Counted from the first letter of the stretch, positions 36,234 through 50,556 are shown. The stretch: 64,000 nucleotides of DNA from Methanobacterium sp. BAmetb5 (GCF_003491305.1 NZ_CP022706.1:1152001-1216000), one strand, 5' to 3'. Notes: generated by a model from the sequence alone, not told the origin. Translations and numbers: made by a program.

Positions 36234-36932
36234 TTAATCTAATTCAACACCATACTTGTTGCACTGTTTCAAAAGTAATTCTCTACTGTTTCCAGTTCCA
36301 TGGCCAGGCAAATACATTTTACAACCAGTTTTTGCAAGTTTTCCCCAGCTTTTTTCGAGAGCAGGAACATCATCCGCAAAGGGAGGGAATACTGACCAGT
36401 TGAACACTCCGAACATGGCATCGCCCACCAAAGCAATTTCATTATCCACAATCAAGCTCATTGACCCTTCTGTGTGGCCCGGAGTGTGGATAAGATAGGT
36501 TCGTGGGGTTACCTGGTAGGCATCGTCCACTGTAATATCCGGTTCTACTGACTCATAATGACTGAAACTACTAATTTTCCCACCCAAATTAGACACAATG
36601 CAGGTAATGAGATTAGTGCCTGTGGGTAACGAAGAAAAACCTTGTTTTAAGTCATATAATTCTGATTTATGGACAATCACCCTGGTATTGTACCGTTCCT
36701 TTACTACTGCGGCGTTTTCTGCGTGATCATAATGGCTATGGGTTAAAACCAGCCAGGACAACTTCTTTCCATCCAGTAAATCATCCAACTTATCGGTGAG
36801 ACCTTTCAGTGCCCCCCGGTGACTGGTATCCACTAAAATTGAATCATCACCGTCAAAAACCAGGTAAGTATTACTTCTGCCCTTTGTGATGGGGTAAACT
36901 TTACATCCACCCGGAGTTAACCATCTTTCCAT
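36234..36932 (-). CDS. MBL-fold metallo-hydrolase
   Basis: 232 residues, a metallo-beta-lactamase fold. The metal site is LTHSHYDHAEN (HxHxDH), with a further His in HTPGHTEGS, Asp in LVGDAMFG, and a last His in LPGHGTG near the end. This pattern is close to glyoxalase II and similar hydrolases. It lies next to the arsenic cluster on the same strand but has its own gap of 118 bases, so membership is uncertain. The substrate is unknown. Confidence 0.85.
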   Translation of the reverse strand: MERWLTPGGCKVYPITKGRSNTYLVFDGDDSILVDTSHRGALKGLTDKLDDLLDGKKLSWLVLTHSHYDHAENAAVVKERYNTRVIVHKSELYDLKQGFSSLPTGTNLITCIVSNLGGKISSFSHYESVEPDITVDDAYQVTPRTYLIHTPGHTEGSMSLIVDNEIALVGDAMFGVFNWSVFPPFADDVPALEKSWGKLAKTGCKMYLPGHGTGNSRELLLKQCNKYGVELD

Positions 36933-37039
36933 TAAAAAAACCCCTATATTAGAATCATGAATTATTTGATATTTCAGTACACTCGAACATGCCGGGGATT
37001 AATTATACAATTTAATTAAGGATTTAAAAAATTTATGTC

Positions 37040-39481
37040 CTACATCAACCGGTTACAAATTAGAGAAGCAGAAATCCAGGCATATTCCCGCTCATAATCG
37101 TTGAGACTCCTAAATGAAATAGATGATAAGTGGTAGGACAACAATCCCAGGAGATATTGGGATATATCTTCATCCAAAAGGGTAATCATGTTACCATATT
37201 TTCTTACCCTCCTTATACACTGAAATGCCTTGATTATGTCCCTATTATCAAAATTTAGTTGAGTATCGGGAGAATCAAGTGGTAAATGAGGTATGTCACT
37301 AAGATTTCTAGCATTAAGGAACCTTTCTTCCAGTTTCAACATGTACCTTAGTTTTTCAGGGGAATTGATATCCACACATTCTAGTTTAAAGGCAGTTTCC
37401 AGTTTGGCCACATCCCGCAAGATATGAGAATAGTGGGTAGCAGCGAAGTCTATGAGCCAGATATTTAGATCATCATCCAGGAGTACATTCCTCAAGTTCA
37501 GATCCCCGTGGGTGGAGGCTTCGTAGCTACTGACCGCCTGGGACCGGCGTTCAGGCATTACATTTTCCACAAAGTAAAGTGGGTTTACGGATGTTCCCAA
37601 ATTATAGGGGAGTTTAACGTATTTTTCACTGGATGTGAGGTCGAACTTATCTAAAGTGAAATTTTTTATCATATCGTACTGGAAGAAAGAATCATATTCC
37701 TCATATAGGTATAGTTCCTTAAGTTTGGGTTGCCCGTACCAGCTACGGAGCACATTTCTAAAGAGTTTGTCCAGGGCATTTAAAACTTCTCCGGTGTCAT
37801 GGGAAGCATAGTAATCTTCCATGGTTTTTATGGTGCTTTCTCTTCCATTTATACCTGCAAAATTGTACAACAACCCCCCACATGCGTCAATTTTACAGTG
37901 ATCGATGACGTGGGTGGCATTGTTCTGTATGTAACGTTTTACGTGCTCTTCATATCCCTTAAGTTCACTTCCTAACTCGAACCAGGGCCCCAATTTCATC
38001 ACAAAGGGCATTTCTTTTCTACCCGAGCGATCCCAGGCATCTACCTTAAACACCGCTGAACCACTGTACCCTCCGGTTATGGGGGTCAGTTGAATTTCAG
38101 TTGAATCCGGAAACATTTTACTGGTTATTTCATGGTAGGTGTCGTTCCATCCTTCACAATCCCCACGCAGTGTTATTTCCTGATTTTTCTCAAAAACAAT
38201 ACTTGATATATAAGAAACACCTAAAAGAGCACGTTTCATTTTGGAGTTATCCAAGATATGACTCATATCCAGGAATTCTCCATTTTGAACAATGCTCTTT
38301 ATGCCACCATCTAGGTCACCCTTTTTCTCCAGGGGAACATGTTTGAAAACCACGGCATGGTTGTGGAGCAACATCTGTTTATTTACGGTGTTGGCGGGAT
38401 GCATGTAAAACAGGGCCCCCAGTACTTCTTCATCAAAACCAGATAGATCTGTGGTTAAATCAACACCCACCCCAAAACTAATCATTGTTTCACCTTTGAA
38501 CATAGGATCAGTACCTATATTCATCCATAACTTAATATTATCCGGATGCATAATCATCTCATGATTTTTAGGAGTGAATTTCTTAATGGGAGCTATTTTA
38601 ATTCCTGATCTGTAAAATTCTTCAACGTCTGCCTGCATAGCCACGCTAATGATACCTTTGAAGTTAGGTTCCCTTTCCCGGGCCAGGGCAAAAAGTGATG
38701 CGTAGAGTTCATCCATGGTAAACCCTTCATCATGTTGGGATTCGGCAAATAGAACATTATTAAAATTTCCACCAAGAGCAACGTTAAATCCAGTGTGTAT
38801 GGTTACCATCCCAGTGTCTGTTGCTGGTATAAGGAAATCCGGAGTGTCATGGCCGTCAGTAGGGAGCCAGACCATGGTCCCCCCAATGGTGATCATTTCC
38901 CCCATTATCTCCAAGAAGTCTTTCATCTTCTCCCCTAATCCTCCCAATCCAATGGAGTATTCTGTATTGGAGAATTTCCGGGAATAAATATCCTCTTCTC
39001 CCAGGGTGGCCTTGAGTACTTTGGAGATATCACCCACAACATTTAATTTAGAATCACTGGCAGATGATTCTAAAATGGTTAATGAAATCGTTTCATTAAC
39101 ATAAGGAGGGACTTTTATCCAGTTCACCCTTTCCAAGTCGGAGACTGTTGATCCTGATTGCAGGGCATCTTCTACCGTGGGCTTTATGGAGAATATCTGG
39201 TCAAAGCCAGCCATTTTTAGTACATCCAGCGGGTAAGACTTCAAATTGCAAAGATGTATGCATCCTCCCTTTTCCTTGAGGGTTCTTTCAGCTCCCAGTA
39301 AACTGCGGATACCTCCACTGCTGAGATAACTGACCGGGCCCATGTTAAAAATAACTACCGTATCATTAGGGGTAATCAGGCTTTCCAGGGATTCATTTAA
39401 TTCCAATGCACCATAAGCATCCAGTCTACCTTGAATTGATATTATCAGCACGCCGCCATCCCTGTGTGAGGATATATTCAT
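37040..39481 (-). CDS. STAS domain - unknown domain - APH-type phosphotransferase fusion
   Basis: 813 residues. Residues 1-110 are a STAS (anti-sigma factor antagonist) domain with the switch region GPVSYLSSGGIRSLL. Residues about 140-430 are a domain I do not recognise, with IGLGGLGEKMKDFLE, WLPTDGHDTPDFLIP and FKHVPLEKKGDLDGG as landmarks. Residues about 465-800 are a protein-kinase-like phosphotransferase: glycine-rich ITGGYSGSAVFKV, lysine in FVMKLG, catalytic HGDLNLRN near 657 and IDFA near 677 (in place of DFG). A ribosome site GGAGTGA precedes the ATG. The protein looks like a signalling switch in which a kinase-fold domain acts with a STAS domain. No partner gene is adjacent. Confidence 0.75.
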   Translation of the reverse strand: MNISSHRDGGVLIISIQGRLDAYGALELNESLESLITPNDTVVIFNMGPVSYLSSGGIRSLLGAERTLKEKGGCIHLCNLKSYPLDVLKMAGFDQIFSIKPTVEDALQSGSTVSDLERVNWIKVPPYVNETISLTILESSASDSKLNVVGDISKVLKATLGEEDIYSRKFSNTEYSIGLGGLGEKMKDFLEIMGEMITIGGTMVWLPTDGHDTPDFLIPATDTGMVTIHTGFNVALGGNFNNVLFAESQHDEGFTMDELYASLFALAREREPNFKGIISVAMQADVEEFYRSGIKIAPIKKFTPKNHEMIMHPDNIKLWMNIGTDPMFKGETMISFGVGVDLTTDLSGFDEEVLGALFYMHPANTVNKQMLLHNHAVVFKHVPLEKKGDLDGGIKSIVQNGEFLDMSHILDNSKMKRALLGVSYISSIVFEKNQEITLRGDCEGWNDTYHEITSKMFPDSTEIQLTPITGGYSGSAVFKVDAWDRSGRKEMPFVMKLGPWFELGSELKGYEEHVKRYIQNNATHVIDHCKIDACGGLLYNFAGINGRESTIKTMEDYYASHDTGEVLNALDKLFRNVLRSWYGQPKLKELYLYEEYDSFFQYDMIKNFTLDKFDLTSSEKYVKLPYNLGTSVNPLYFVENVMPERRSQAVSSYEASTHGDLNLRNVLLDDDLNIWLIDFAATHYSHILRDVAKLETAFKLECVDINSPEKLRYMLKLEERFLNARNLSDIPHLPLDSPDTQLNFDNRDIIKAFQCIRRVRKYGNMITLLDEDISQYLLGLLSYHLSSISFRSLNDYEREYAWISASLICNRLM

Positions 39482-39874
39482 GAATTCACTCCCCCGTTAT
39501 GAACTTCATTTGTTTACCTAAAACTTTGTTCACCGGCCATATAAATTTAAGATAATTACTAAAACATTTCCTGAGGGCTTGTGAAGTTTACTATAACAAA
39601 ACATCACCGGCATTTATAGTTTTTTGTGAATAAATTCACCAAAAAAAGAAGTTAACAGAAAATTCGAGGATTTTCCCCCTCAATTATTTCTACTGTAGAT
39701 TTAAATGTGGAATTCCATTCCCCCCGCAAATTTTCAGCCATTTTAGACCATGAATATTCTACTACCAAACTCAAGATAAGATTAGAAGTTGATAAAAATA
39801 AAAGAAGGCTTAAGATAAAAAAAATGTTCTTCTGTAGAATTAATTTAGTTTTCTTAAAAACCGTAAAAGGGAAA
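39482..39874 (-). promoter_or_regulatory. Promoter region of the STAS fusion gene
   Basis: A minus-strand TATA (ATTTATATGG, 39537-39546) lies about 60 bases upstream of the start at 39481. The remainder up to the end of the next gene holds no convincing gene; a 93-codon plus-strand frame here runs into the antisense of the next gene and looks accidental. Confidence 0.4.
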
Positions 39875-40759
39875 TTATTTGGATTTCCCTCTCAACGCAT
39901 CAAAATTCTTTCCAGAACCTGTTTTAAAACCAAAAAGGACTCTGAACATGTTTTTGAAGGGTTTTTTATAGATGTGGAGATGGATTAAGGTCCCCACCAC
40001 CATGAGAATGGATAATTCCACGTGCCAGAAAGTTAAAGAGGGATTTAAAGCAGTTCTTATACCAAGATTTATTAAAACCGCCAATATGATCCCCGTACCA
40101 CCACTTCCGATGTATCCCATAGTTACCAGTAAATTCCAAATCCTTCGATGCTTGGTGCGGTTTAATATGCCTTTTTTAAATAGGAAATAGGTTATCAGGT
40201 AACTTCCTATAATGATCATGGTTACCGGTACCACATGGTAATTGGTTGCATCTCCGTCAAGGTTTCCACTATCTAAACTTGGGGAATCTTGGGGGACGGT
40301 AGAGTTTGCATCGGCCTGGTTAGAAAGGTTACCATCATCAACATTTGCCCCGTTTCCATGCCCAGTGTCGGTACTAGTGGCGCCATCGGTGGTGGAAGGA
40401 TCATCACTCGTAGTACTGGTGGTAGAAGTGTCATCGACAGTGGTAGTGGTGGTTTGGGATAGATCGCATATTCCATTCCCATCCAGGTCCACATATCTAG
40501 GACACTGACCCGGGTAGGGATCATTCAGTATTCCGTAGGGACAGGAGGTGGCACATGAAGAAGACATGGTACTGGCTGCTATGAAAGGAATGGTAGAAGC
40601 CACCATCAGGAGTCTTTCTTTTAAGGAGGTGCTTTCCAATGCTGATTTTATCCTGCTCCCTGATAATTTTGATTGGATTTTATGGTTGGATAGATTTAGT
40701 TTACTGCCTAAACTAGATTTTGAGCCCTTTTTCATTTGGCAGGGAGATTCTTTCTTCAT
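39875..40759 (-). CDS. Membrane protein with Cys motif and membrane histidines (putative redox subunit)
   Basis: 294 residues. A basic start (1-45) leads into a membrane helix (about 48-66), then a Cys-rich segment CPYGILNDPYPGQCPRYVD followed by LDGNGICDLSQ. I recall this motif before membrane domains of predicted redox proteins. A long Thr/Ser/Asp linker (about 100-170) is followed by three helices. The last helix has FWHVELS and ends LIHLHIY, with histidines near both membrane faces as in cytochrome-b-like proteins. The three-helix part is homologous to the next gene upstream (40756-41121), with which it overlaps by four bases. The two probably form a dimer. Haem binding is a guess. Confidence 0.6.
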   Translation of the reverse strand: MKKESPCQMKKGSKSSLGSKLNLSNHKIQSKLSGSRIKSALESTSLKERLLMVASTIPFIAASTMSSSCATSCPYGILNDPYPGQCPRYVDLDGNGICDLSQTTTTTVDDTSTTSTTSDDPSTTDGATSTDTGHGNGANVDDGNLSNQADANSTVPQDSPSLDSGNLDGDATNYHVVPVTMIIIGSYLITYFLFKKGILNRTKHRRIWNLLVTMGYIGSGGTGIILAVLINLGIRTALNPSLTFWHVELSILMVVGTLIHLHIYKKPFKNMFRVLFGFKTGSGKNFDALRGKSK

Positions 40760-41121
40760 GTTTTCACCCTCCTCTTTGCTGGGGCAAACATGGTCTTAGC
40801 TGATTTCCAGTAGGTATGAAAGTGGAATACCGTTACCAGAGCCAGAGTTACACCCAGTTCTACGTGCCAGTACAGTAACTGAGGATTTATTGATAACTTG
40901 ATCCCCAACTCCATTAATAAAAGCAACAGGAAACCAGCTCCTGCAGATATCAAAAAGGCTATTCCAATTATAAAATTCCATACATTGATGTGTATTGCTT
41001 TTTTGATTATATTCATCCGGTAAATGCTGTAAGTAAATAAATAGCCACCTATAAAAGGTAAGGCTGGTAATATCATATCGTAAACCATGAATTGTGCCCC
41101 CTTAATTATTTCCATTTCCAA
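40756..41121 (-). CDS. Small three-helix membrane protein, paralog of the preceding one
   Basis: 121 residues, three membrane helices. It aligns with the C-terminal part of the 294-residue protein: VWNFIIGIAFLISAGAGF matches IWNLLVTMGYIGSGGTGI, and LYWHVELGVTLALVTVFHFHTYW matches TFWHVELSILMVVGTLIHLHIY. The membrane histidines are conserved in both. The four-base overlap indicates translational coupling and a shared complex. An inverted 27-base element in its promoter region (41320-41346) matches one in front of the divergent secreted protein gene. Confidence 0.65.
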   Translation of the reverse strand: MEMEIIKGAQFMVYDMILPALPFIGGYLFTYSIYRMNIIKKAIHINVWNFIIGIAFLISAGAGFLLLLLMELGIKLSINPQLLYWHVELGVTLALVTVFHFHTYWKSAKTMFAPAKRRVKT

Positions 41122-41319
41122 AATCTGATTTTTCGATTAAATTTTTATTTTAATAGATTTTAAAGGCTTTTTGAATGGATTGAATATTATTCAACGTTTT
41201 AAAATTATTTAAGATAGTGGTTACCATTTAAAATCACCAGTATCTCAAAATAATTAATGAATATTAGTTTAAAGCCCTAATTATCCATTACACTACTAAA
41301 TAGATCAACTATATAAAAG

Positions 41320-41469
41320 TAATTATTCCAAGATTATACCCAAATCTTTCCATAATGATGCCCAATTATTTATTTATAAAATAAAAGGATCATCAATGTT
41401 TGATATTAAAATATGGGCATTTATATAGTGTAAAATGGGTAAGATCTGGGCATTAACTTGGAATAATCA
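41320..41469. promoter_or_regulatory. Divergent promoter with inverted copies of a 27-base element
   Basis: Copy E2 (minus strand, 41320-41346) begins GATTTGGGTATAATCTTGG. Copy E1 (plus strand, 41443-41469) begins GATCTGGGCATTAACTTGG; they agree at 22 of 27 positions. Both are pointed at the genes they precede. A TATA box TTTATATAG (41420-41428) lies before E1, so E1 would be at the transcript start. GGTAAGAT (41438-41445) and ATCTTACC (41473-41480) form an inverted repeat around E1. A third copy is at 56524-56550. Confidence 0.6.
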
Positions 41470-41521
41470 TTTATCTTACCGCGAGATAATCTAATGCACA
41501 ACACCAATGGAGGTGAAAAAT

Positions 41522-41848
41522 ATGGTGAAAATTCCAAAAAAAGCAGCACTGATCTGTGCACTGGTGATGATGGTCAGTATGGTCCCTGCCTTTGCATTGA
41601 ATGATACTGACAACAGCACCACGACCACCGACCAGAGTCAGGGCCAGAACTGTAATGGCAACCAGAATCAGTGCCAGGGATCCTGTGACTCTGCTGGTGA
41701 TGGAAATCAGCATCAATACCAGTATGGTCAGAAGAACTGTCAAGCAGGAACTGGAAACTGTGATCAAAGCCACCAGTACCAGCATGGTCAGGGAAATGGT
41801 AACGCCGGCACTGGAAACTGCGACGGTACCAACTGTCCAAATACCTAA
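41522..41848 (+). CDS. Small secreted Cys/Gln/Asn/His-rich protein
   Basis: 108 residues from the ATG at 41522. The in-frame ATG at 41507 overlaps the ribosome site GGAGGTGA, which lies five bases before 41522. A signal peptide (about 1-28, ending FALA/PAFA) is followed by a low-complexity domain rich in Gln, Asn, Gly, Cys and His. Two imperfect repeats share the pattern HQYQxGQ...AGTGNCD. Eight cysteines suggest metal binding or disulfide bonding outside the membrane. I do not recognise a family. It is divergent from the histidine-bearing membrane protein pair and shares its promoter element, so a joint role in redox or metal handling is likely. Confidence 0.65.
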   Translation: MVKIPKKAALICALVMMVSMVPAFALNDTDNSTTTTDQSQGQNCNGNQNQCQGSCDSAGDGNQHQYQYGQKNCQAGTGNCDQSHQYQHGQGNGNAGTGNCDGTNCPNT

Positions 41849-41880
41849 GATGAGGGTTAAACTACCTTCATCTTATTTTA
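41846..41880 (+). terminator. Hairpin terminator of the secreted protein gene
   Basis: TAAGATGA (41846-41853, including the stop codon) pairs with TCATCTTA (41868-41875), followed by TTTTA. Confidence 0.55.
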
Positions 41881-41933
41881 GTAATAACACTTATTTTAGC
41901 ATAAAAATAAAATATTTCAATTTAAATCAAAAA

Positions 41934-42098
41934 TTACGGTGTTTTATTCATGCTATTTAAAATTAACACCACTACCACGGCAAACAGAAATGTGCTGAGA
42001 TAGTTAGTCCAAGTGTATTCTCCCAAAGCGAAAATCTCGTACAAACCAATAAGCACTACTAGTATTGATAAAATAACTGCCCATAAATTCCAGTTCAT
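41934..42098 (-). CDS. Small two-helix membrane protein
   Basis: 54 residues from the ATG at 42098, chosen because AGGTGA lies five bases before it; an upstream in-frame ATG has no such site. The two helices are LWAVILSILVVLIGLYEIFAL and YLSTFLFAVVVVLILNS, with a short polar turn between. No family is recognised. It converges on the small secreted protein gene. Confidence 0.55.
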   Translation of the reverse strand: MNWNLWAVILSILVVLIGLYEIFALGEYTWTNYLSTFLFAVVVVLILNSMNKTP

Positions 42099-42390
42099 TC
42101 TTATCACCTTCCATTCTATCATGAAAATGTATCTTTACTTTATTCATCACTACCCATAAACCAGTTTATCTCGATCCAATATCCACTATTTTCCTATGAG
42201 AATTACTGAATATCTTTAGCCTGCTTGTTTAAAATAAGTATTACTATATCCTTAATATTAATGTTAGCCAGCCAAAAAGTATTAATAATGATTAAACATT
42301 ATAAAATAAGTATATATTAGGTTAAGATTTTAGGTTACCTGTTAAAATAAAATAAAGGGAGGCTTAAAAACGAATATAAACTTAAAAGTT

Positions 42391-43749
<1,359 letters not shown>

Positions 43750-43758
43750 CCCCATTTA

Positions 43759-43792
43759 AGGTAGAATAAAGTTCTACCTATTTTATTTTTTT
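43759..43792 (+). terminator. Hairpin terminator of the DASS transporter gene
   Basis: AGGTAGAA (43759-43766) pairs with TTCTACCT (43772-43779) across a five-base loop, followed by a T-rich run to 43792. Confidence 0.7.
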
Positions 43793-43809
43793 AATCAGCG
43801 GATAAAGGG

Positions 43810-45027
43810 ATGTTCAATATGTTAAAAAAGAAGTCAGCGCCCACAAACTCAAATACAGAGTTAGGTGAAAACATAGATAAAGCCGGATTGAAGGCATTAC
43901 TGGCAAAAAGTAGGGTAAATTTAAACGATATAATCAGTACTTCGTCTGCTCCCCAGTTCATTATAAACCAGGACCATAAAATCGTTTACTGGAACCGGGC
44001 ACTGGAAGAACTGAGTAATATCATGGCTGACCATATTTTAGGCACAAATAAGCAATGGAAAGTATTTTACAATACTCAAAGACCATGTATGGCTGATTTT
44101 ATAGTTAATGGACGCTTAGAGGATATCCCCAAATGGTACGGAACTGAAGATGGTTCCAAATTCATGCTGAAATATCATGGAAAGAGTGAATCCAAGGGTT
44201 TGGGTAATTCCTGTGAAGCAGTGGCCTTTTTCCCCAGGATGGGAAAGAAGGGAAAATGGTTGCATTTCACAGCCATGGCCATTAAAGATTTTAAAGGTGA
44301 TGTAATCGGTGCAGTGCAGTCCTTTGAAGATGTCACCAAAGAGATGAAATTACAGAAACAATTGTTGGAAACCCTGGAAGAAAAGGAAGTACTCCTCAGG
44401 GAAATTCAACACCGAATCAAGAATGATTTGCAGATAATACGTGCCATGATACACTTCCAATCATATTACATTGATCACGACCCCTCACTGGAGTTATTTA
44501 AGGAGATCCAGAATCATGTCAATTCCATGACACGAATACATGAAAAATTGTACCGATCAAAGGATTTAACCAACATTAACATGGAAAATTTCATTAAAAG
44601 TTTAGTAATAGATCTGTTTAGAATACATGGAGTGGATAACAACCGGGTTAATGTGGAAGTAAACGCCAAGGTTATGCTTAATATCAACACCGCCATTCCC
44701 TGTGGACTGATGATCAATGAACTGGTAAGCAGTTCCATAAAGCGCAACCTGCAATCAACTTCCTCTGAAGACATTGATGGGGAAAGTTTTAGGGAAATGG
44801 ATAAGATCACCGTTAAAATCATCCCCCAAGGTGAATCTTTTTTACTGACAGTTCATGATAACGCACCAGTTCTCCTAGAAAGTTTTAACCTTCAGGACAA
44901 GACCCTGAGTATGTGGTTCGTTAATAAATTAGCCGCCCAACTAGGGGGTTTAGTTGATTTAAAACAGGACAATGGAACATTATTTAACATTACCTTTAGG
45001 GAAATGAAATTTGAAGAAGAATTTTAA
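43810..45027 (+). CDS. PAS-domain histidine kinase-like protein with degraded ATPase domain
   Basis: 405 residues. A PAS domain covers about 40-165 (SAPQFIINQDHKIVYWNRALEEL). A HisKA_2-type dimerisation region follows with KEVLLREIQHRIKNDLQII, in which the His near 200 would be phosphorylated. The C-terminal ATPase domain is recognisable but worn. The N box reads INELVSSSIK instead of INELVSNALKH, so the magnesium-binding Asn is Ser. The G1 box reads DNAPVLL instead of DNGxGLP. Kinase activity is therefore doubtful; it may be a binding-only sensor. No response regulator gene is adjacent. Confidence 0.8.
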   Translation: MFNMLKKKSAPTNSNTELGENIDKAGLKALLAKSRVNLNDIISTSSAPQFIINQDHKIVYWNRALEELSNIMADHILGTNKQWKVFYNTQRPCMADFIVNGRLEDIPKWYGTEDGSKFMLKYHGKSESKGLGNSCEAVAFFPRMGKKGKWLHFTAMAIKDFKGDVIGAVQSFEDVTKEMKLQKQLLETLEEKEVLLREIQHRIKNDLQIIRAMIHFQSYYIDHDPSLELFKEIQNHVNSMTRIHEKLYRSKDLTNINMENFIKSLVIDLFRIHGVDNNRVNVEVNAKVMLNINTAIPCGLMINELVSSSIKRNLQSTSSEDIDGESFREMDKITVKIIPQGESFLLTVHDNAPVLLESFNLQDKTLSMWFVNKLAAQLGGLVDLKQDNGTLFNITFREMKFEEEF

Positions 45028-45057
45028 AATACACGGACCCGGCTGTAAGAACCGGTT

Positions 45058-46440
<1,383 letters not shown>

Positions 46441-46500
46441 TCCAATTGGGGATTTATCAAATATTTCCCTGAAAATACGGTGATTACCCTTTACCTTAAT

Positions 46501-46941
46501 TCCTCCCTAAAAATCAATTTCTAATATTTTATTGATATTTAACTAGATATTTATGATTTGGTATTCCACGTATTTTTTTAATGTGATCTGTTGTGGAATG
46601 AACCAGCCAGTACTTCGTTAAACTGACCTATAACGAATTAAGATATTCAATGAGTTACAAGTTACCCTGAATCTCAAGTTAAAACACTATCCCCTCCCCA
46701 ACGGTATCACACATCATATGAACTTACATAATCTGTTTTTCTGGTTCATTATTTTTACCAGTGATTTATGATATTACCTAAGGTTATAAACAGAGAGTAA
46801 CCCGAAAAGCATCAACAATATACACCCACTATATCCCAATTGACCAAAATCATATGGATTCGAATGATATTTCAACCGGGATTTACATACCAATATACTG
46901 CAGGATTATATTTTATTAATTATTAGAAAAGAGGGTTTATT
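46501..46941. other. Intergenic region before the ferredoxin gene
   Basis: No gene or RNA is recognised. The last 40 bases hold a TATA-like TTATATTTTATTAATTA (about 46908-46924) and a GAGGG ribosome site for the ferredoxin gene; the first few bases hold the ribosome site of the PAS gene. Confidence 0.35.
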
Positions 46942-47757
<816 letters not shown>

Positions 47758-47785
47758 TCAGCTACTAACTAGGAGGTTAAGGATA

Positions 47786-48343
47786 ATGAAAGTACTGGGA
47801 TTTGTGGGAAGTCCTCGTGAGGATGGTAACACTAAAATCATGGTGGAAGAGGTGCTGAAGGGTGCCCGAGCAGGAGGAGCGGAAACCGAACTTTTCAATT
47901 TGAACCAGATGGATATTGCTCCTTGCCAGACCTGTATGCACTGCAAGGAAAATGAGGGAGAATGTGGGACTGAAGACGATATGCGGGCAGCTTATGCTCA
48001 AATAAGGGAATCAGATGCATTTGTACTGGGATCCCCGGTTTATATGTGGCAGATGAGTGCCCAGGCCAAGCTCTTCACCGACCGGTTATATGCCAACTTC
48101 AAAACAGGGTTTGAGGATAAATACGGGCAAAAGGCAATGGCACTGGTATTTTCTCAGGGAAACCCCGATAAGAACCTATTCCAGGAGTACTTTTACTACA
48201 CCCAGAATATGTTCGAATTTCTGGGTTACAAGGTGGTGGGCCTGATTTCCTCCCATGATAACAGTATTCCCGGGGCGGTTGAAAACAAAAAAGAAGTTTT
48301 GGACCAGGCTAGGGAACTAGGAAAGAAATTAAGCCAGAGATAG
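47786..48343 (+). CDS. NADPH-dependent FMN reductase / iron-sulfur flavoprotein family
   Basis: 185 residues from the ATG at 47786, which follows AGGAGG by nine bases; the frame is open upstream but lacks a ribosome site. [23 protein letters not shown] is the flavodoxin-fold FMN loop. [20 protein letters not shown] is the cysteine motif of iron-sulfur flavoproteins (Isf), which in methanogens carry a [4Fe-4S] cluster and FMN and reduce O2, H2O2 or other acceptors. [13 protein letters not shown] is the following FMN contact. It probably forms an operon with the ferredoxin gene 28 bases upstream. Confidence 0.85.
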   Translation: MKVLGFVGSPREDGNTKIMVEEVLKGARAGGAETELFNLNQMDIAPCQTCMHCKENEGECGTEDDMRAAYAQIRESDAFVLGSPVYMWQMSAQAKLFTDRLYANFKTGFEDKYGQKAMALVFSQGNPDKNLFQEYFYYTQNMFEFLGYKVVGLISSHDNSIPGAVENKKEVLDQARELGKKLSQR

Positions 48344-48366
48344 AACCTGAACCTTCTGGACAGTGT

Positions 48367-48642
<276 letters not shown>

Positions 48643-48704
48643 CCCTCACCCACTATAAATCTTGTGATTTACTCTATATTTAATTATCAACCCTATAACT
48701 AAAT

Positions 48705-49343
48705 TTAGATTATTTTGGGTATTAACATACCTGTTTTTTTCATATACTCACGGTATTCATCACCAAATTTGATGATCAGGTTATTTTCTTCCTTTTTGAT
48801 CCTGATTATCAATCCCCCCACCAGGGCCGTCAGGAATATCAATCCGTACCAGTTCCAGGAAATTACGGCCACTCCGGTAAACAGGATTAGAATAGAAAGG
48901 TAAAATGGATGTCGAATCCATGAATACAGTCCGTCGGTGACCAGCTCCTGATTAGGTGTAGTTTTAGATAGAGGTACCCAGTTCTTACCTAATTCCTTCC
49001 GGACCACCAGGTTGAACCCCATACCTACTATCATCAGTATAAAACCAGCAATTAAGGGAATTGGCACGTAAAATCCCGGGTAAAGAGTGATTACCAGTGC
49101 CCCCATAATGCCTGCTTGAGGGATAGTGAGTAGAAAGGAAGTGTAATCCCTTTCTGTGATTACACTGGACCAACCCTTGATCTGGGCTCCGTAATGGTGG
49201 GAAACATAAATGGAAGTAAAACTGTAGCCCAAAAAGAAGAGGAGGAACAGATACAGCAGAGTTTGTTCATCTTCCATCAGAGGGTAGCTACATAAGATGG
49301 CCGCCACCATGAATATAAATAGGATTTTATCCTTTTTTTCCAT
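48705..49343 (-). CDS. Isoprenylcysteine carboxyl methyltransferase-like membrane protein
   Basis: 212 residues from the ATG at 49343. About five membrane helices, then the SAM-site signature [17 protein letters not shown] and the C-terminal [21 protein letters not shown] typical of ICMT and of phospholipid methyltransferases. These act in the membrane on lipids or prenylated substrates. Which substrate is used in this archaeon is unknown. It ends 62 bases before the unknown gene at 48642. Confidence 0.8.
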   Translation of the reverse strand: MEKKDKILFIFMVAAILCSYPLMEDEQTLLYLFLLFFLGYSFTSIYVSHHYGAQIKGWSSVITERDYTSFLLTIPQAGIMGALVITLYPGFYVPIPLIAGFILMIVGMGFNLVVRKELGKNWVPLSKTTPNQELVTDGLYSWIRHPFYLSILILFTGVAVISWNWYGLIFLTALVGGLIIRIKKEENNLIIKFGDEYREYMKKTGMLIPKII

Positions 49344-49408
49344 TTCAACCACTTGTGCCCTGAATTAATGAGTTAAGGATGGTAAATTATATTATTACTG
49401 AATCTAGG

Positions 49409-50470
<1,062 letters not shown>

Positions 50471-50556
50471 ACCAGTTAATTTTTTAGAATACGCATTATT
50501 CCTCTAAATTTTCCCATTAATAGTTTTAATGTAAGCTTAACCCTGATAACTATTAA

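Noticed and set aside
39707..39988. 93-codon plus-strand frame between the STAS fusion and the membrane protein pair
   Set aside because: It runs into the antisense strand of the downstream gene, is very Lys/Phe-rich, and has no ribosome site or recognisable domain.
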